From contig NZ_CP119802.1 in the NCBI RefSeq assembly GCF_029338355.1, positions 1,178,001-1,242,000 of the forward strand: 64,000 nt of DNA, given 5' to 3'. The translations under genes and the position numbers were made by a program. Each line of letters opens with the position of its first letter. The stretch's first letter is position 1. The DNA comes from Halosegnis marinus (GTDB lineage: Archaea; Halobacteriota; Halobacteria; Halobacteriales; Haloarculaceae). The notes beneath the pieces are model-generated. The model searched no databases. It had not been told where the DNA came from and was given only the letters and a program-made list of their open reading frames with translations. Shown in pieces: positions 7,313-16,154 of the stretch.

Positions 7313-8932
7313 ATGGCCGACGAACGCCGCGACGAGGGCGAGTCCCTCCCGCCGCGCGAGAACCTCCTCGCGGACGGCGGCGAGGGGTCGGGGAGCGACC
7401 GCGAGTCTCGTCGGGCCCTGCCCGACGGCGGGAGCGCAGCAGGTGCCGACGACGTCGCCCTCGACCCGTGGGGCTCGGCGAGCGTCGCAGATTACCGGAA
7501 ACTGTTCGAGCAGTTCGGCATCGAGGAGTTCGACGCCGTGCTGCCCGAGGTGCCGAACCCCCACTACCTGATGCGCCGCGGCGTCATCTTCGGCCACCGC
7601 GACTACGGCCCGGTCGCCGAGGCGATGCGCAACGACGACCCGTTCGCCGTCCTCTCGGGGTGGATGCCGACCGGCGACCCCCACATCGGCCACAAGCTGA
7701 TGATAGACGAGATCGTCTACCACCAGGAGCAGGGCGGCGAGGCGTACGCGCTCGTCGCCGACCTCGAAGCCCACGCCGCGCGCGGCATGACGTGGGCCGA
7801 GATCGACGCGAACACCGAGGAGTACCTCCTCTCGCTTTTGGCCCTCGGCTTCGACCCCGAGGAGGGGGAGATATACCGGCAGTCGGGGAACCGCCGGCTC
7901 CAGAACCTCGCGTTCGAACTCGGCGCGGAGGCGAACTTCTCGGAGATGCAGGCACTGTACGGCTTCGACGGCGAGACGAACGTCTCGCACATGCAGTCCG
8001 TCATCACCCAGATGGCGGACATCCTCTACCCGCAACTCGACGAGCCGATGCCGACCGTCATCCCCGTCGGGCCGGACCAGGACCCGCACGTCCGGCTGGC
8101 GCGCGACCTCGCCGAGCGGATGCGCTACTTCAAGGTGACCGAGGCGTACGCCAGCTTCGAGGCCGAACCCGAGGAGCGCGTCCTCGTCCGCGAGGCGTAC
8201 GACGCGCTCGGCGGCGACGACGCCGACGTGCGGTGTGAGGAGGCCGCCGACTACCTCCGCGAGCACCACGCCGGGGAGGCCGGCGCGAGCGTCGTGGACA
8301 AACTCGATAACGCCGGGAAGGAGCCGGTCCGCCCGCGCGTGCGCTTCCTCGACCGCCGGGCGACCGACGCCGCGTTCGACGCGCTCATCGAGGCCGTCGA
8401 GGGCGAGAAACGGGTGTTCGAGGGCCACGTCGATTCCTTCGACCTCTCCCGCGACGCGGCGGAGGAACTCGCGCGCGAGGTGGAACTCGACCACGGCGGC
8501 CACGCCTTCCGCGCGCCCTCCTCCGTCTACCACCGGTTCATGACCGGGCTTACGGGAGGGAAGATGTCCTCCTCGGTGCCCGCCTCCCACATCAGCCTGC
8601 TCGACGACCCCGAGGAGGGGTACGACAAGGTGAAGTCCGCGACGACGGGCGGCCGCTCCACCGCGGAGGAGCAGCGCGAACTCGGCGGGGAGGCCGACGA
8701 GTGTCCCGTCTACGAACTGTACGCCTACCTGCTCGCGGGCGACGACGACGAGTTCGCGACCGAGGTGTACGAGGAGTGCGTCGGCGGCGAGCGCCTCTGT
8801 GGCGGCTGCAAGGAGCAGGCCGCCGAGATGATGCGCGAGTTCCTCGACGAGCACCAGGAGAAGCGCGAGGAGATGCGCCCCGTCCTCGACGAACTCGACA
8901 TCGACGTGGAGAGTCCCCGGCGGCGCGACTGA
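7313..8932 (+). CDS. trpS: Tryptophanyl-tRNA synthetase
   Basis: Charges tRNA-Trp. The 539-aa class I enzyme has the HIGH motif as GDPHIGHK at residues 121-128 and KMSKS as GGKMSSS at about 415-421. The first 50 or so residues are an acidic, low-complexity extension (ESLPPRENLLADGGEGSGSD) common in halophiles. A haloarchaeal insertion of about 120 residues precedes KMSSS. The ATG at 7313 was preferred over an in-frame upstream ATG at 7283, whose ten extra codons overlap the likely promoter. Pairing with endA in this neighbourhood is common in haloarchaea. Confidence 0.96.
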   Translation: MADERRDEGESLPPRENLLADGGEGSGSDRESRRALPDGGSAAGADDVALDPWGSASVADYRKLFEQFGIEEFDAVLPEVPNPHYLMRRGVIFGHRDYGPVAEAMRNDDPFAVLSGWMPTGDPHIGHKLMIDEIVYHQEQGGEAYALVADLEAHAARGMTWAEIDANTEEYLLSLLALGFDPEEGEIYRQSGNRRLQNLAFELGAEANFSEMQALYGFDGETNVSHMQSVITQMADILYPQLDEPMPTVIPVGPDQDPHVRLARDLAERMRYFKVTEAYASFEAEPEERVLVREAYDALGGDDADVRCEEAADYLREHHAGEAGASVVDKLDNAGKEPVRPRVRFLDRRATDAAFDALIEAVEGEKRVFEGHVDSFDLSRDAAEELAREVELDHGGHAFRAPSSVYHRFMTGLTGGKMSSSVPASHISLLDDPEEGYDKVKSATTGGRSTAEEQRELGGEADECPVYELYAYLLAGDDDEFATEVYEECVGGERLCGGCKEQAAEMMREFLDEHQEKREEMRPVLDELDIDVESPRRRD

Positions 8933-8980
8933 GCCGGGGAGCCGGGAAACCTTCTTGTCCGCGGCCCGCCCCCGACAGCC

Positions 8981-10153
8981 ATGCGCGTCGTCGTCTGCGG
9001 CGGTGGCATCGTCGGCCTGTCGGCCGCGCACGCGCTCGCCGAGCGCGGCGTCGGGGTCGTCGTCTGCGAGGCCGGGTCGCTCGGCGCGGGCAACACCGAG
9101 CGGTCGGCGGGCGGCATTCGCACCCAGTTCTCCACCCGCGTCAACGTCGACCTCTCGCTCGCCTCGCTCCCCGTGTGGGAGACGTTCGAGGAGCGGTTCG
9201 GCGTCGACATCGCCTTCCGGCGGCCGGGGTACCTCTTCCTCGCGCGCGACGGGGCGTCCGCGGCGGACCTCCGCGACGCGGTCGCCGTCCAGCGTGATGC
9301 CGGCGCGGAGACCGAACTGTTGACCCCCGACGAGGCGCACGAACACTGTCCGGAGCTGCGCGCCGAGCGGTACGAACTCGCCTCCTACGCCGCGACCGAC
9401 GGCTTCGCCGACCCACACCTCGCCCTGCAGGGGTACGCGACCGCCGCGCGCGAGGCGGGGGTCGATATCCGCACGAACACCCCTGTCACAAACCTCGAGG
9501 TCGCCGGCGGCGCGGCCGACCGGACGGCGGACGTGACCGTGACGACGCCGGACGGAAGAATCGGGTGCGACGTCCTCGTCAACGCCGCGGGCGCGTGGGC
9601 CGCGCGGGTCGGGGCGATGGCCGGGGTGGACCTCCCCGTCGCGGCCCGGCGGCGACAGGTCGCCGTCGTGGACCCCGAAACCCCCGTCCCCGAGTCCGTC
9701 CCGCTCACCATCGACCTCGACTCGGGGTCGTACTTCCGGCCCGAACGGGAGGGGCGGGCGCTGGTCGGGGGGCATTTCGGGGGCGAGGCCGCCGCCTCGG
9801 ACCCAGACGTCGACCCCGACACCTACGCGACGGGGATGGACACTGACTGGGCCGTGACCGCGTGCGAGCGCGCGGGCGAGACGGCCGGCTACTTCGGCCC
9901 GGAGACCCGCATCCGGCGGGGGTGGGCCGGCTGTTACGCCGTCACGCCGGACCACCATCCCGTCGTGGAGGTGTCGCGGCCGGGAGTCGTCACGGCCGCG
10001 GGCTTCTCCGGCCACGGCTTCCAGCACGCGCCCGCGACGGGGCGGGTCGTGGCGGAGCTGTGTCTCGACGGCGCGGCGACGCACGTGGACGTGTCGGGGC
10101 TCGGCCGCGACCGCTTCGACGGCGACACCGAGGCGGAGCGCCACGTCGCCTGA
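8981..10153 (+). CDS. FAD-dependent oxidoreductase (DadA/SoxB-type)
   Basis: 390 residues in the DAO superfamily (glycine, sarcosine or D-amino-acid oxidases/dehydrogenases). The N-terminus MRVVVCGGGIVGLSAAHAL is the FAD-binding beta-alpha-beta fold, ending in Glu (VVCEAGS) that binds the ribose. ERSAGGIRTQFS is the DAO second motif. VNAAGAWA near residue 205 and the C-terminal GWAGCYAVTPDHHPVV and GFSGHGFQHAPATGR segments are typical. It sits 48 nt after trpS on the same strand but with its own likely promoter. Substrate is unknown; secondary or D-amino acids are the family norm. Confidence 0.9.
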   Translation: MRVVVCGGGIVGLSAAHALAERGVGVVVCEAGSLGAGNTERSAGGIRTQFSTRVNVDLSLASLPVWETFEERFGVDIAFRRPGYLFLARDGASAADLRDAVAVQRDAGAETELLTPDEAHEHCPELRAERYELASYAATDGFADPHLALQGYATAAREAGVDIRTNTPVTNLEVAGGAADRTADVTVTTPDGRIGCDVLVNAAGAWAARVGAMAGVDLPVAARRRQVAVVDPETPVPESVPLTIDLDSGSYFRPEREGRALVGGHFGGEAAASDPDVDPDTYATGMDTDWAVTACERAGETAGYFGPETRIRRGWAGCYAVTPDHHPVVEVSRPGVVTAAGFSGHGFQHAPATGRVVAELCLDGAATHVDVSGLGRDRFDGDTEAERHVA

Positions 10154-10372
10154 CGCACAACGCTTTTGCGCCGCCGCGCGCGAGGGCCGGTATGGCACCC
10201 GAATCCCGTGCCCGACGCGTCGCGCGCGAACCGCCGAGTCCGGGGTTCGGCTTCTTCTCCCGCTCCTGAACGGGGTGGAGACGGGACCGCCCCTACCGGG
10301 CCGTCCCGCGGAAACCGCCGTTTCGGAGTCGGAACCGCTAACTGAGCGACGCACACAGCCGAAGACAATCGA

Positions 10373-11875
10373 ATGAAGCTACCCGCAACGGAGGTCGCGC
10401 TCCTCGAAGCCGCGAGCGCGACCGACCCGAGGACCGTCGAACAGCTCGCCGAGGAGACCGGCGAAAAACCGGAGGCCGTCACCCGCGCGGCCTTCGAACT
10501 CGCGGACGAGGGCCTCGTCGCCGTCGAGGAGCGCACCGAGGAGTCGTACGCGCTCACCGACGAGGGGGAGACGTATCTGGAGTCGGGACTCCCCGAACTC
10601 CGTCTCTACCGCGCCGCGGTCGAGGCCGGCGCGGCCGACGACCCCGTCTCGATGGGCCGCGTCATCGGCGCGTCGGGGCTCGAAGGCCCGGAAGTGGACA
10701 TCGCGCTGTCGAACTTCGCCCGGAAGGGGCTCGGCCGCATCGACTCCGGGGAGCTCTCGGCCGAGGGCGACGCCGACCCGGACGCCGACGCCGAGACCGC
10801 GGCGCTCGCGGCCGTCGCTGCGGCCGACGACCCCGACCCCGAGGTCGCGGACCGCCTCGCCGAGCGCGGCCTGCTCGACCGTTCGGAGGTCACGGAGCGC
10901 GCCGTGACGCTCACCGACGACGGCGTCACCGCGCTGATGGAGGGCGTCGAGACGGCCGAGACGGTGGGCCAGCTCACCCCCGAGATGCTCACCTCCGGCG
11001 AGTGGGAGGACGTGGAGTTCGCCGAGTACAACGTCGAGGCCGACGCCGAACCCGTGACGGGCGGCCGGAGCCACATCCTCCGGCAGACCGCCGAGGCCGT
11101 GAAGGACACCCTCGTCGGGATGGGGTTCGAGGAGATGGACGGCCCCCACGCCGACGCCGACTTCTGGATAAACGACGCGCTGTTCATGCCGCAGGACCAC
11201 CCGGCACGGACCCACTGGGACCGGTTCACGCTCGACGTGGACCCGATGGACGACCTGCCGGACGACCTCGTGGGGCGCGTCGAGGACGCCCACCGCAACG
11301 GCGTCGGGCCGGACGGCGAGGGGTACCACTCCCCGTGGAGCCGCGAGTTCGCGGAGGAGGTCGCGCTGCGCGGCCACACTACCTCGCTGTCGATGCGCTA
11401 CCTCTCGGGGTATCAGGTCGGCGAACTGGAGCCGCCACAGCGGTTCTTCTCCGTCGAGAAGGTGTACCGCAACGACACGCTCGACCCGACCCACCTGCTG
11501 GAGTTCTTCCAGATAGAGGGGTGGGTGATGGCCGACGACCTCTCCGTGCGCGACCTGATGGGCACCTTCGAGGAGTTCTACTCGCAGTTCGGTATCACGG
11601 ACATCGAGTTCAAACCCCACTACAACCCCTACACCGAGCCGTCGTTCGAGCTGTTCGGCACCCATCCGGAGACGGGCGAAATCGTCGAGATCGGGAACTC
11701 CGGCATCTTCCGCGACGAGGTGCTCGAACCGCTCGGCGTCGAGTGCGACGTGATGGCGTGGGGGCTCGCGCTCGAACGGCTCCTCATGCTCATGTACGGC
11801 TTCGAGGACATCCGCGACGTCCACGGGACGCTGTGTGACCTCGACCTCCTGCGGAACGTGGAGGTGGTGCACTGA
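10373..11875 (+). CDS. pheS: Phenylalanyl-tRNA synthetase alpha subunit
   Basis: 500 residues. Residues 1-80 form a winged-helix segment (TVEQLAEETGEKPEAVTRAAFELADEGLV), as in archaeal and eukaryotic PheRS alpha. The class II catalytic core starts near residue 230: motif 2 appears as FFSVEKVYRND and motif 3 as WGLALERLLMLMYG. Residues in YTEPSFELF shape the Phe pocket. The stop overlaps the pheT ATG by 1 nt (TGATG), so the two subunits are made from one message for the alpha2-beta2 enzyme. Confidence 0.97.
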   Translation: MKLPATEVALLEAASATDPRTVEQLAEETGEKPEAVTRAAFELADEGLVAVEERTEESYALTDEGETYLESGLPELRLYRAAVEAGAADDPVSMGRVIGASGLEGPEVDIALSNFARKGLGRIDSGELSAEGDADPDADAETAALAAVAAADDPDPEVADRLAERGLLDRSEVTERAVTLTDDGVTALMEGVETAETVGQLTPEMLTSGEWEDVEFAEYNVEADAEPVTGGRSHILRQTAEAVKDTLVGMGFEEMDGPHADADFWINDALFMPQDHPARTHWDRFTLDVDPMDDLPDDLVGRVEDAHRNGVGPDGEGYHSPWSREFAEEVALRGHTTSLSMRYLSGYQVGELEPPQRFFSVEKVYRNDTLDPTHLLEFFQIEGWVMADDLSVRDLMGTFEEFYSQFGITDIEFKPHYNPYTEPSFELFGTHPETGEIVEIGNSGIFRDEVLEPLGVECDVMAWGLALERLLMLMYGFEDIRDVHGTLCDLDLLRNVEVVH

Positions 11876-13581
11876 TGCCCGTCGTCGAGATCGACCCCGA
11901 CGAGCTCCGTGACCTGACCGGCCACGACGAGAAGGGCGACGAGGAGCTGAAGGAGGACCTGTTCGGCCTCGGGCTGGAGTTCGAGGGCGAGACGGACGAC
12001 GGCGCGTTCCAGCTGGAGTTCGCGCCCGACCGGCTGGACCGCCTCTCCGTCGAGGGGGTCGCCCGGTCGCTGCGCTACCAGTACGGCGACGACCGCGGCG
12101 TCTACGTCCCGAAGACGAACGACGCGGAGTGGACCGTCGAGGTCGAGGACGTGCCCGCAGAGCGGCCGTACGTCACCGCCGCCGTGATCCGCGGCGTGGA
12201 CATGACCGCGGGGAAACTGGAGTCGCTCATCCAGCTCCAGGAGAAGCTCCACGCGACGATGGGGCGCAAGCGGGCGAAGGGGGCCATCGGGATCCACGAC
12301 CTCGCGATGGTGAAGGGGCGGTCGGCGAGCGACGACCGGGCGAAGACCATCACCTACACGGGCATCGACCCGGACGGCGACCGGTTCGTCCCGCTGGACG
12401 CGGACACGGACATGACGCCCGCCGAGGTCCTCTCGGACCACCCCGTCGGCGAGACGTACGCCGACCTCGTGAGCGAGTACGCGACGTACCCGGCCATCTA
12501 CGACGACATCGGGCTGTTCTCGTTCCCCCCGGTCATCAACGGGAAGCGAACCGAGGTGGACGAGGGGTCGCGCGACCTGCTCGTCGAGATGACGGGCACC
12601 GACCAGTGGACGATAGACCGGATGCTCACCATCGTCTGCTACGCGCTCGACGCCCGCGGCGGGCGCGTGGAAGAGGTCGATATCGCGTACCCGGACCGCG
12701 AACTCGTGCGGCCGGCGCTCGACACCCGGACGAAGACGGTCACCCACGAGCGCATCGAATCGACGCTCGGCATCGACCTCTCCGGGCGCGACGCGGTGGA
12801 CCTGTTCGAGCGGTCGGGGCTCGACGCCGACGCGGACGAGTCCGGCGGCCTCTCCTACGAGGTGACGATACCGCCGTACCGCGTGGACGTGCTCCATCCC
12901 GCCGACCTCGTGGACGACGCCGGTCGGGCCTACGGCTTCAACGAACTCGAACCCCGCTACCCGGACGTCTCCACCGTCGGGGGCCGCCACGACCGCTCGA
13001 AGCTGGAGCGGGCGGCCCGCGAGACGCTCGTCGGCCTCGGCTTCGAGGACCTGCTGAACTTCCACATGATCTCCGAGGCGGAGAACTACGAGCGGATGGG
13101 CGTCGCCCCGGGCGACGACGCGGTCGGCGGCGGCGCGCCCGTCTCCATCGAGGGGCCGTACAGCGAGGACTACACGATGCTCCGGACGTGGGCGCTCCCG
13201 TCGCTCGCGATGGTGCTGGAGAACAACACCCACCGGAGCTACCCGCAGGACGTCGCGGAGATCGGCTTCGCCGCGGAGCGCGACGACGAGGCGTCCACGG
13301 GCGTGGCCGAGCGGCGCACCGTCGCGGCCGCGCTCGCGCGCACGGACGCATCCTACGAGGACGCGAAGGCGCGGCTCACGGCGTTGACCTCGGCGTTCGG
13401 CAAGTCGGTCGAGACGCCGGCCACGGACCACCCCTCCTTCATCGACGGGCGGGCGGCCGCGGTCGTCGTCGACGGCGAGACGGTCGGCGTCGTCGGAGAA
13501 CTCCACCCCCGCGTGCTGGTCGAACACGACCTCGAACTGCCCGTCGCGGCCTTCGAGTTCGACCTCGCGGCGCTCTCGTAA
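11875..13581 (+). CDS. pheT: Phenylalanyl-tRNA synthetase beta subunit
   Basis: 568 residues, the short archaeal type lacking the bacterial N-terminal tRNA-binding domain. MPVVEIDPDELRDLTGHDE is the usual start. The B3/B4 editing domain shows SFPPVINGKRTEV near residue 218. B5 domains cover roughly 280-350 (IPPYRVDVLHPADLVDDAGRA). The core-like C-terminal domain ends with GVVGELHPRVLVEHDLELPVAAFEF. It follows pheS with 1 nt overlap, and its product forms the heterotetramer with PheS. Confidence 0.97.
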   Translation: MPVVEIDPDELRDLTGHDEKGDEELKEDLFGLGLEFEGETDDGAFQLEFAPDRLDRLSVEGVARSLRYQYGDDRGVYVPKTNDAEWTVEVEDVPAERPYVTAAVIRGVDMTAGKLESLIQLQEKLHATMGRKRAKGAIGIHDLAMVKGRSASDDRAKTITYTGIDPDGDRFVPLDADTDMTPAEVLSDHPVGETYADLVSEYATYPAIYDDIGLFSFPPVINGKRTEVDEGSRDLLVEMTGTDQWTIDRMLTIVCYALDARGGRVEEVDIAYPDRELVRPALDTRTKTVTHERIESTLGIDLSGRDAVDLFERSGLDADADESGGLSYEVTIPPYRVDVLHPADLVDDAGRAYGFNELEPRYPDVSTVGGRHDRSKLERAARETLVGLGFEDLLNFHMISEAENYERMGVAPGDDAVGGGAPVSIEGPYSEDYTMLRTWALPSLAMVLENNTHRSYPQDVAEIGFAAERDDEASTGVAERRTVAAALARTDASYEDAKARLTALTSAFGKSVETPATDHPSFIDGRAAAVVVDGETVGVVGELHPRVLVEHDLELPVAAFEFDLAALS

Positions 13582-13635
13582 CCGTCGCGTGCGTGCGCTC
13601 CCCCGCGTCCCCGCGCGGCGCGCACGCGTGACTGC

Positions 13636-14688
13636 TTACAGGTCCGCGCCGACCGCGTCCTCGACGGAGTCGAAGCCGTCCCGTTCGAGGCGGTCGAGCA
13701 GGCCGCGGTTGATGTCGCGGGCCACCGTCGGGCCCTCGTACACGAGCGCGGTGTACAGTTGGACGACGCTCGCGCCCGCGCGTATCTTCTCGTAGGCGCC
13801 CTCCGCGTCCGAGACGCCTCCCACGCCGACGACGGGCACGTCCGTGCGCTCGGCGACGAAGCGTATCATGCGGGTGGCCTCCCGTTCGACGGGCTTGCCC
13901 GAGAGGCCGCCCCCCTCGACGCGGTTCTTCGAGCGGAGCGAGGCGGGCCGGCGGACGCTCGTGTTCGTCGCGACGACGCCGTCCAGTCCGAGGTCGTTCA
14001 CGACCGCGAGCGCTGACTCGACGGCGGCGGGCGCCAGGTCGGGCGAGAGCTTCAACAGGAGAGGAGACGCTCCCGCGTCCTGGAGCGTCGTGAGTATCCG
14101 TTCCAGCGGTTCGCGGTTCTGGAGTTCCCGGAGGCCGGGCGTGTTCGGCGAGGAGACGTTCACGACGAAGTAGTCGCCGCCCGCGCGCGTGCGCTCGTAG
14201 GTGTACCGGTAGTCGGCGGCGGCTTCGTCGAGGGGCGTGGACTTCGACTTCCCGATGTTGACGCCGACGGGGACCGGGCAGTCGGTCGCGGCGAGTCGCG
14301 GGCCGACGGCGTCAGCCCCGTGGTTGTTGAACCCCATCCGGTTGACGAGCGCGCGGTCCTCGCGGAGGCGGAACATCCGCGGCCTCGGGTTACCGGGCTG
14401 GCGCTCGGCCGTGACGCCGCCGACCTCGACGTGGCCGAAGCCCAGCGCCGCGAGCGCCGCCGGGACCTCCGCGTTCTTGTCGAAGCCGGCGGCGACGCCG
14501 ACGGGGTTGGGGAACGACTGCCCGAAGGCCTCGGTTTCGAGGCGCCGGTCGTCGACGACGAGCCGGTCGGCGAGCGCCGCGGCGACGGGCGTGTCCTGTA
14601 CCAGTCGGAGCGCCGCGTGACCGAGTCCGTGTGCGGTCTCGGCCGGCAGGGAGAACAGCGCCGGCTTCACCGCGTCGTAGGCACGCAT
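13636..14688 (-). CDS. pyrD: Dihydroorotate dehydrogenase (quinone), class 2
   Basis: Oxidises dihydroorotate to orotate with electrons passed to the membrane quinone pool. The 350 residues include the class 2 N-terminal helix region (YDAVKPALFSLPAETAHGLGH) that docks to the membrane. The catalytic base is Ser in VVNVSSPNTPGLR, which marks class 2; class 1 enzymes have Cys. FMN-binding residues occur in GVAAGFDKNAEV, GVNIGKSK, KLSPDL and GVGGVSDAEGA. It is convergent with pheT, 54 nt apart. Its pathway partner pyrC is at 24610-25884. Confidence 0.96.
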   Translation of the reverse strand: MRAYDAVKPALFSLPAETAHGLGHAALRLVQDTPVAAALADRLVVDDRRLETEAFGQSFPNPVGVAAGFDKNAEVPAALAALGFGHVEVGGVTAERQPGNPRPRMFRLREDRALVNRMGFNNHGADAVGPRLAATDCPVPVGVNIGKSKSTPLDEAAADYRYTYERTRAGGDYFVVNVSSPNTPGLRELQNREPLERILTTLQDAGASPLLLKLSPDLAPAAVESALAVVNDLGLDGVVATNTSVRRPASLRSKNRVEGGGLSGKPVEREATRMIRFVAERTDVPVVGVGGVSDAEGAYEKIRAGASVVQLYTALVYEGPTVARDINRGLLDRLERDGFDSVEDAVGADL

Positions 14689-14727
14689 CGGATGAGAAGG
14701 GGAACGGGGAGGGCAAAGGCGGTCCGG

Positions 14728-14925
14728 TCAGAACTCGTGTTCGACCTCGTCGGGGTCGGCCTTCTGGATGATGATCTTTCCGTCGCGAACACGGACGAAG
14801 ACCTCGTCGCCGATGTCGAGGCCGGCGACGGCGAGCTCGTCCTCGTGGAGGTTCACGTGGACGTTGTGGTACTCGCCGTTCTCGTCCTTCGCGCCACTCG
14901 GGCTGAGCTTCTTCTTGCGGACCAT
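14728..14925 (-). CDS. AbrB/SpoVT-like DNA-binding protein, 65 aa
   Basis: Swapped-hairpin beta-barrel DNA-binding protein: VNLHEDELAVAGLDIGDEVFVRVRDGKIIIQ is the AbrB/MazE core, with a basic start MVRKKKLSPSGAKDENG and an acidic tail. It would bind DNA as a dimer. Haloarchaea have many one-domain AbrB proteins as regulators, and no toxin gene lies next to this one. The minus-strand TATA box at 14958-14968 is 33-43 nt before the ATG. Divergent from the MC1 gene, 206 nt apart. Confidence 0.85.
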   Translation of the reverse strand: MVRKKKLSPSGAKDENGEYHNVHVNLHEDELAVAGLDIGDEVFVRVRDGKIIIQKADPDEVEHEF

Positions 14926-14957
14926 CGCGGTTGTTGGTGTGTCGTTGGCCACACTGG

Positions 14958-14968
14958 CTACATAAGTG
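14958..14968 (-). promoter_or_regulatory. TATA box of the AbrB-like gene
   Basis: Minus strand CACTTATGTAG, about 38 nt before the ATG at 14925. The predicted transcript leader is about 10 nt. Confidence 0.55.
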
Positions 14969-15085
14969 TACCGTGGTGCGTACGGGGACGACGGCTGTCG
15001 GTTCCCCGACCGCTCGACGCGAGTCCGGCCCGAACCCCGGCGAGAACTTAAAGAAACGCGCGCCTTCTCCCGGTTTTGGGGGATA

Positions 15086-15095
15086 CGTTTAAGAT
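15086..15095 (+). promoter_or_regulatory. TATA box and ribosome-binding site of the MC1 gene
   Basis: CGTTTAAGAT lies 37-46 nt before the MC1 ATG at 15132. A GGAGGCG ribosome-binding site at about 15117-15123, eight to nine bases before the ATG, matches the anti-SD CCUCC at the 3' end of the 16S rRNA below. This fits a short-leader, SD-led transcript. Confidence 0.6.
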
Positions 15096-15131
15096 GCACC
15101 CTGTTCACGGGTATCATGGAGGCGATACAAA

Positions 15132-15443
15132 ATGGCTCCCGACGACGACAAGCGGAACTTCGCACTGCGCGACGCGACCGGCAACGAGACGAGCGTCTTC
15201 TCGGGACGGACCCCGAGACAGGCGGCACTGAAGGCCGCCCGACGACTCGACCCGGCCGACACGGAACAGCACGCCGAACACACGGAGCTCCGGCTCCGCG
15301 AGAAAGGGACGAAGAAGGTCCACATCTACGACGGCTGGGCCTGGCACGAGACGGCTCCCGACGACAAGCCGGACTGGATGCCCTCGGAGATAACCGAGGC
15401 GAACGTCTCGAAGAAGGGCATCGAGCATCTCGACGAGATCTGA
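15132..15443 (+). CDS. Non-histone chromosomal protein MC1
   Basis: 103 residues matching the MC1 fold, which bends DNA sharply and binds four-way junctions. The core is KRNFALRDATGNETSVFSG, then TPRQAALKAARRL, then LRLREKGTKKVHIYDGWAW and the end PDWMPSEITEANVSKKGI. The basic residues in EKGTKKVHIY and the Trp of YDGWAW correspond to the MC1 DNA-binding arm. Haloarchaeal copies have extra acidic residues, as here. It lies directly upstream of the rRNA promoters and may help set nucleoid structure there. A T-rich stretch (CCCCCATTTTC) right after the stop may end its message. Confidence 0.95.
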   Translation: MAPDDDKRNFALRDATGNETSVFSGRTPRQAALKAARRLDPADTEQHAEHTELRLREKGTKKVHIYDGWAWHETAPDDKPDWMPSEITEANVSKKGIEHLDEI

Positions 15444-15494
15444 ACTCCTCCCCCATTTTCGACGGCGTATCGGGGCCACTTTAGTCGCGTCGCG

Positions 15495-15540
15495 CGTACG
15501 CACGGACGCGCGGCACTCATCCGGCCCGACCGTGCGTACG
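15495..15540. repeat. Inverted repeat upstream of the rRNA promoters
   Basis: CGTACGCACGG at 15495-15505 pairs perfectly with CCGTGCGTACG at 15530-15540, separated by 24 nt. It could be a terminator hairpin for MC1 or a protein-binding site; no T-tract follows directly. Confidence 0.5.
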
Positions 15541-15805
15541 AGCGCGGAGTGAGGGTCCGTTCTCCGGCCGCGCGACACCACGCCGCGAGCGGACGCGCTA
15601 TCCTGCACGGTTCACCATGAGTGTCCGGGCCATGAAACCGCATGACGGAGCGCCCCCGATACGACGGGGTTAAGTGTATCACTCCCATCGACTGTGATGT
15701 GACAGGCGCGGGGCGTTCCCCTCGGGGACGCGCCGCCCGGACACCGTCTCGGTGTCCCGCGTTCCGACTCGGTCGGTGCGCGAAGCCGGAGTTCGATTCG
15801 ATGTC

Positions 15806-15815
15806 CTTATACGTA
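15806..15815 (+). promoter_or_regulatory. rRNA promoter P1
   Basis: CTTATACGTA preceded by TTCGATTCGATGTC and followed by ACAGGGCACTCGGA. This agrees with the conserved haloarchaeal rRNA promoter pattern, in which TTCGA is followed by a TTATGTA-like box and the start lies in or near CTCGGATG. Confidence 0.8.
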
Positions 15816-15888
15816 ACAGGGCACTCGGACGGAACACGCTCGCACCCGTCTCCGACGGGCTGTGACAGCACGCTTCCGTTCCGACGCC

Positions 15889-15898
15889 CTTATACGTG
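15889..15898 (+). promoter_or_regulatory. rRNA promoter P2
   Basis: CTTATACGTG, 83 nt after P1, preceded by CCGTTCCGACGCC and followed by AACGGGCGCTCGGATT. Same element as P1 with a few changes. Confidence 0.8.
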
Positions 15899-15969
15899 AA
15901 CGGGCGCTCGGATTCAAATACGCGCTTCCCGGGTCAACCGGGGCACGGCGCGGCGACGAATCCGACGGC

Positions 15970-15979
15970 CTTATACGTA
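15970..15979 (+). promoter_or_regulatory. rRNA promoter P3
   Basis: CTTATACGTA, 81 nt after P2, preceded by GAATCCGACGGC and followed by ACAGGGCACTCGGATGG. It is almost identical to P1 over 26 nt. The near-equal 81-83 nt spacing suggests tandem duplication. Confidence 0.8.
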
Positions 15980-16065
15980 ACAGGGCACTCGGATGGAACG
16001 CACACGACGTGACCGAGATGGCCTTCGACGGTCGTCTCGTCTCGGTCCCGAACGAGCTTCGATGG

Positions 16066-16075
16066 GTTTATGACC
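16066..16075 (+). promoter_or_regulatory. Possible fourth rRNA promoter (P4)
   Basis: GTTTATGACC, preceded by GCTTCGATGG, lies 96 nt after P3. The TTCGATG and TTTATG parts match the P1-P3 pattern but the CTCGGATG initiator part is missing, so it is weaker or inactive. Confidence 0.45.
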
Positions 16076-16154
16076 CGTCGAGGGGTATGTTCAGGTCCGA
16101 AGGAAATGAGGATTCGACCCCTGCGGTCCGCCGTACACGATCGAATCTGATGTT

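Noticed and set aside
10192-10269. 25-codon open frame (MAPESRARRVAREPPSPGF...) after the FAD oxidoreductase gene
   Set aside because: It begins with an ATG after a CTTTTGCG stretch that resembles starts seen elsewhere, but there is no clear SD, no conserved-looking motif, and the length gives no statistical support.
7262-10354. 1030-codon minus-strand open frame
   Set aside because: Antisense shadow of trpS and the FAD oxidoreductase; composition is typical of reverse frames in high-GC genomes and no domain is visible.
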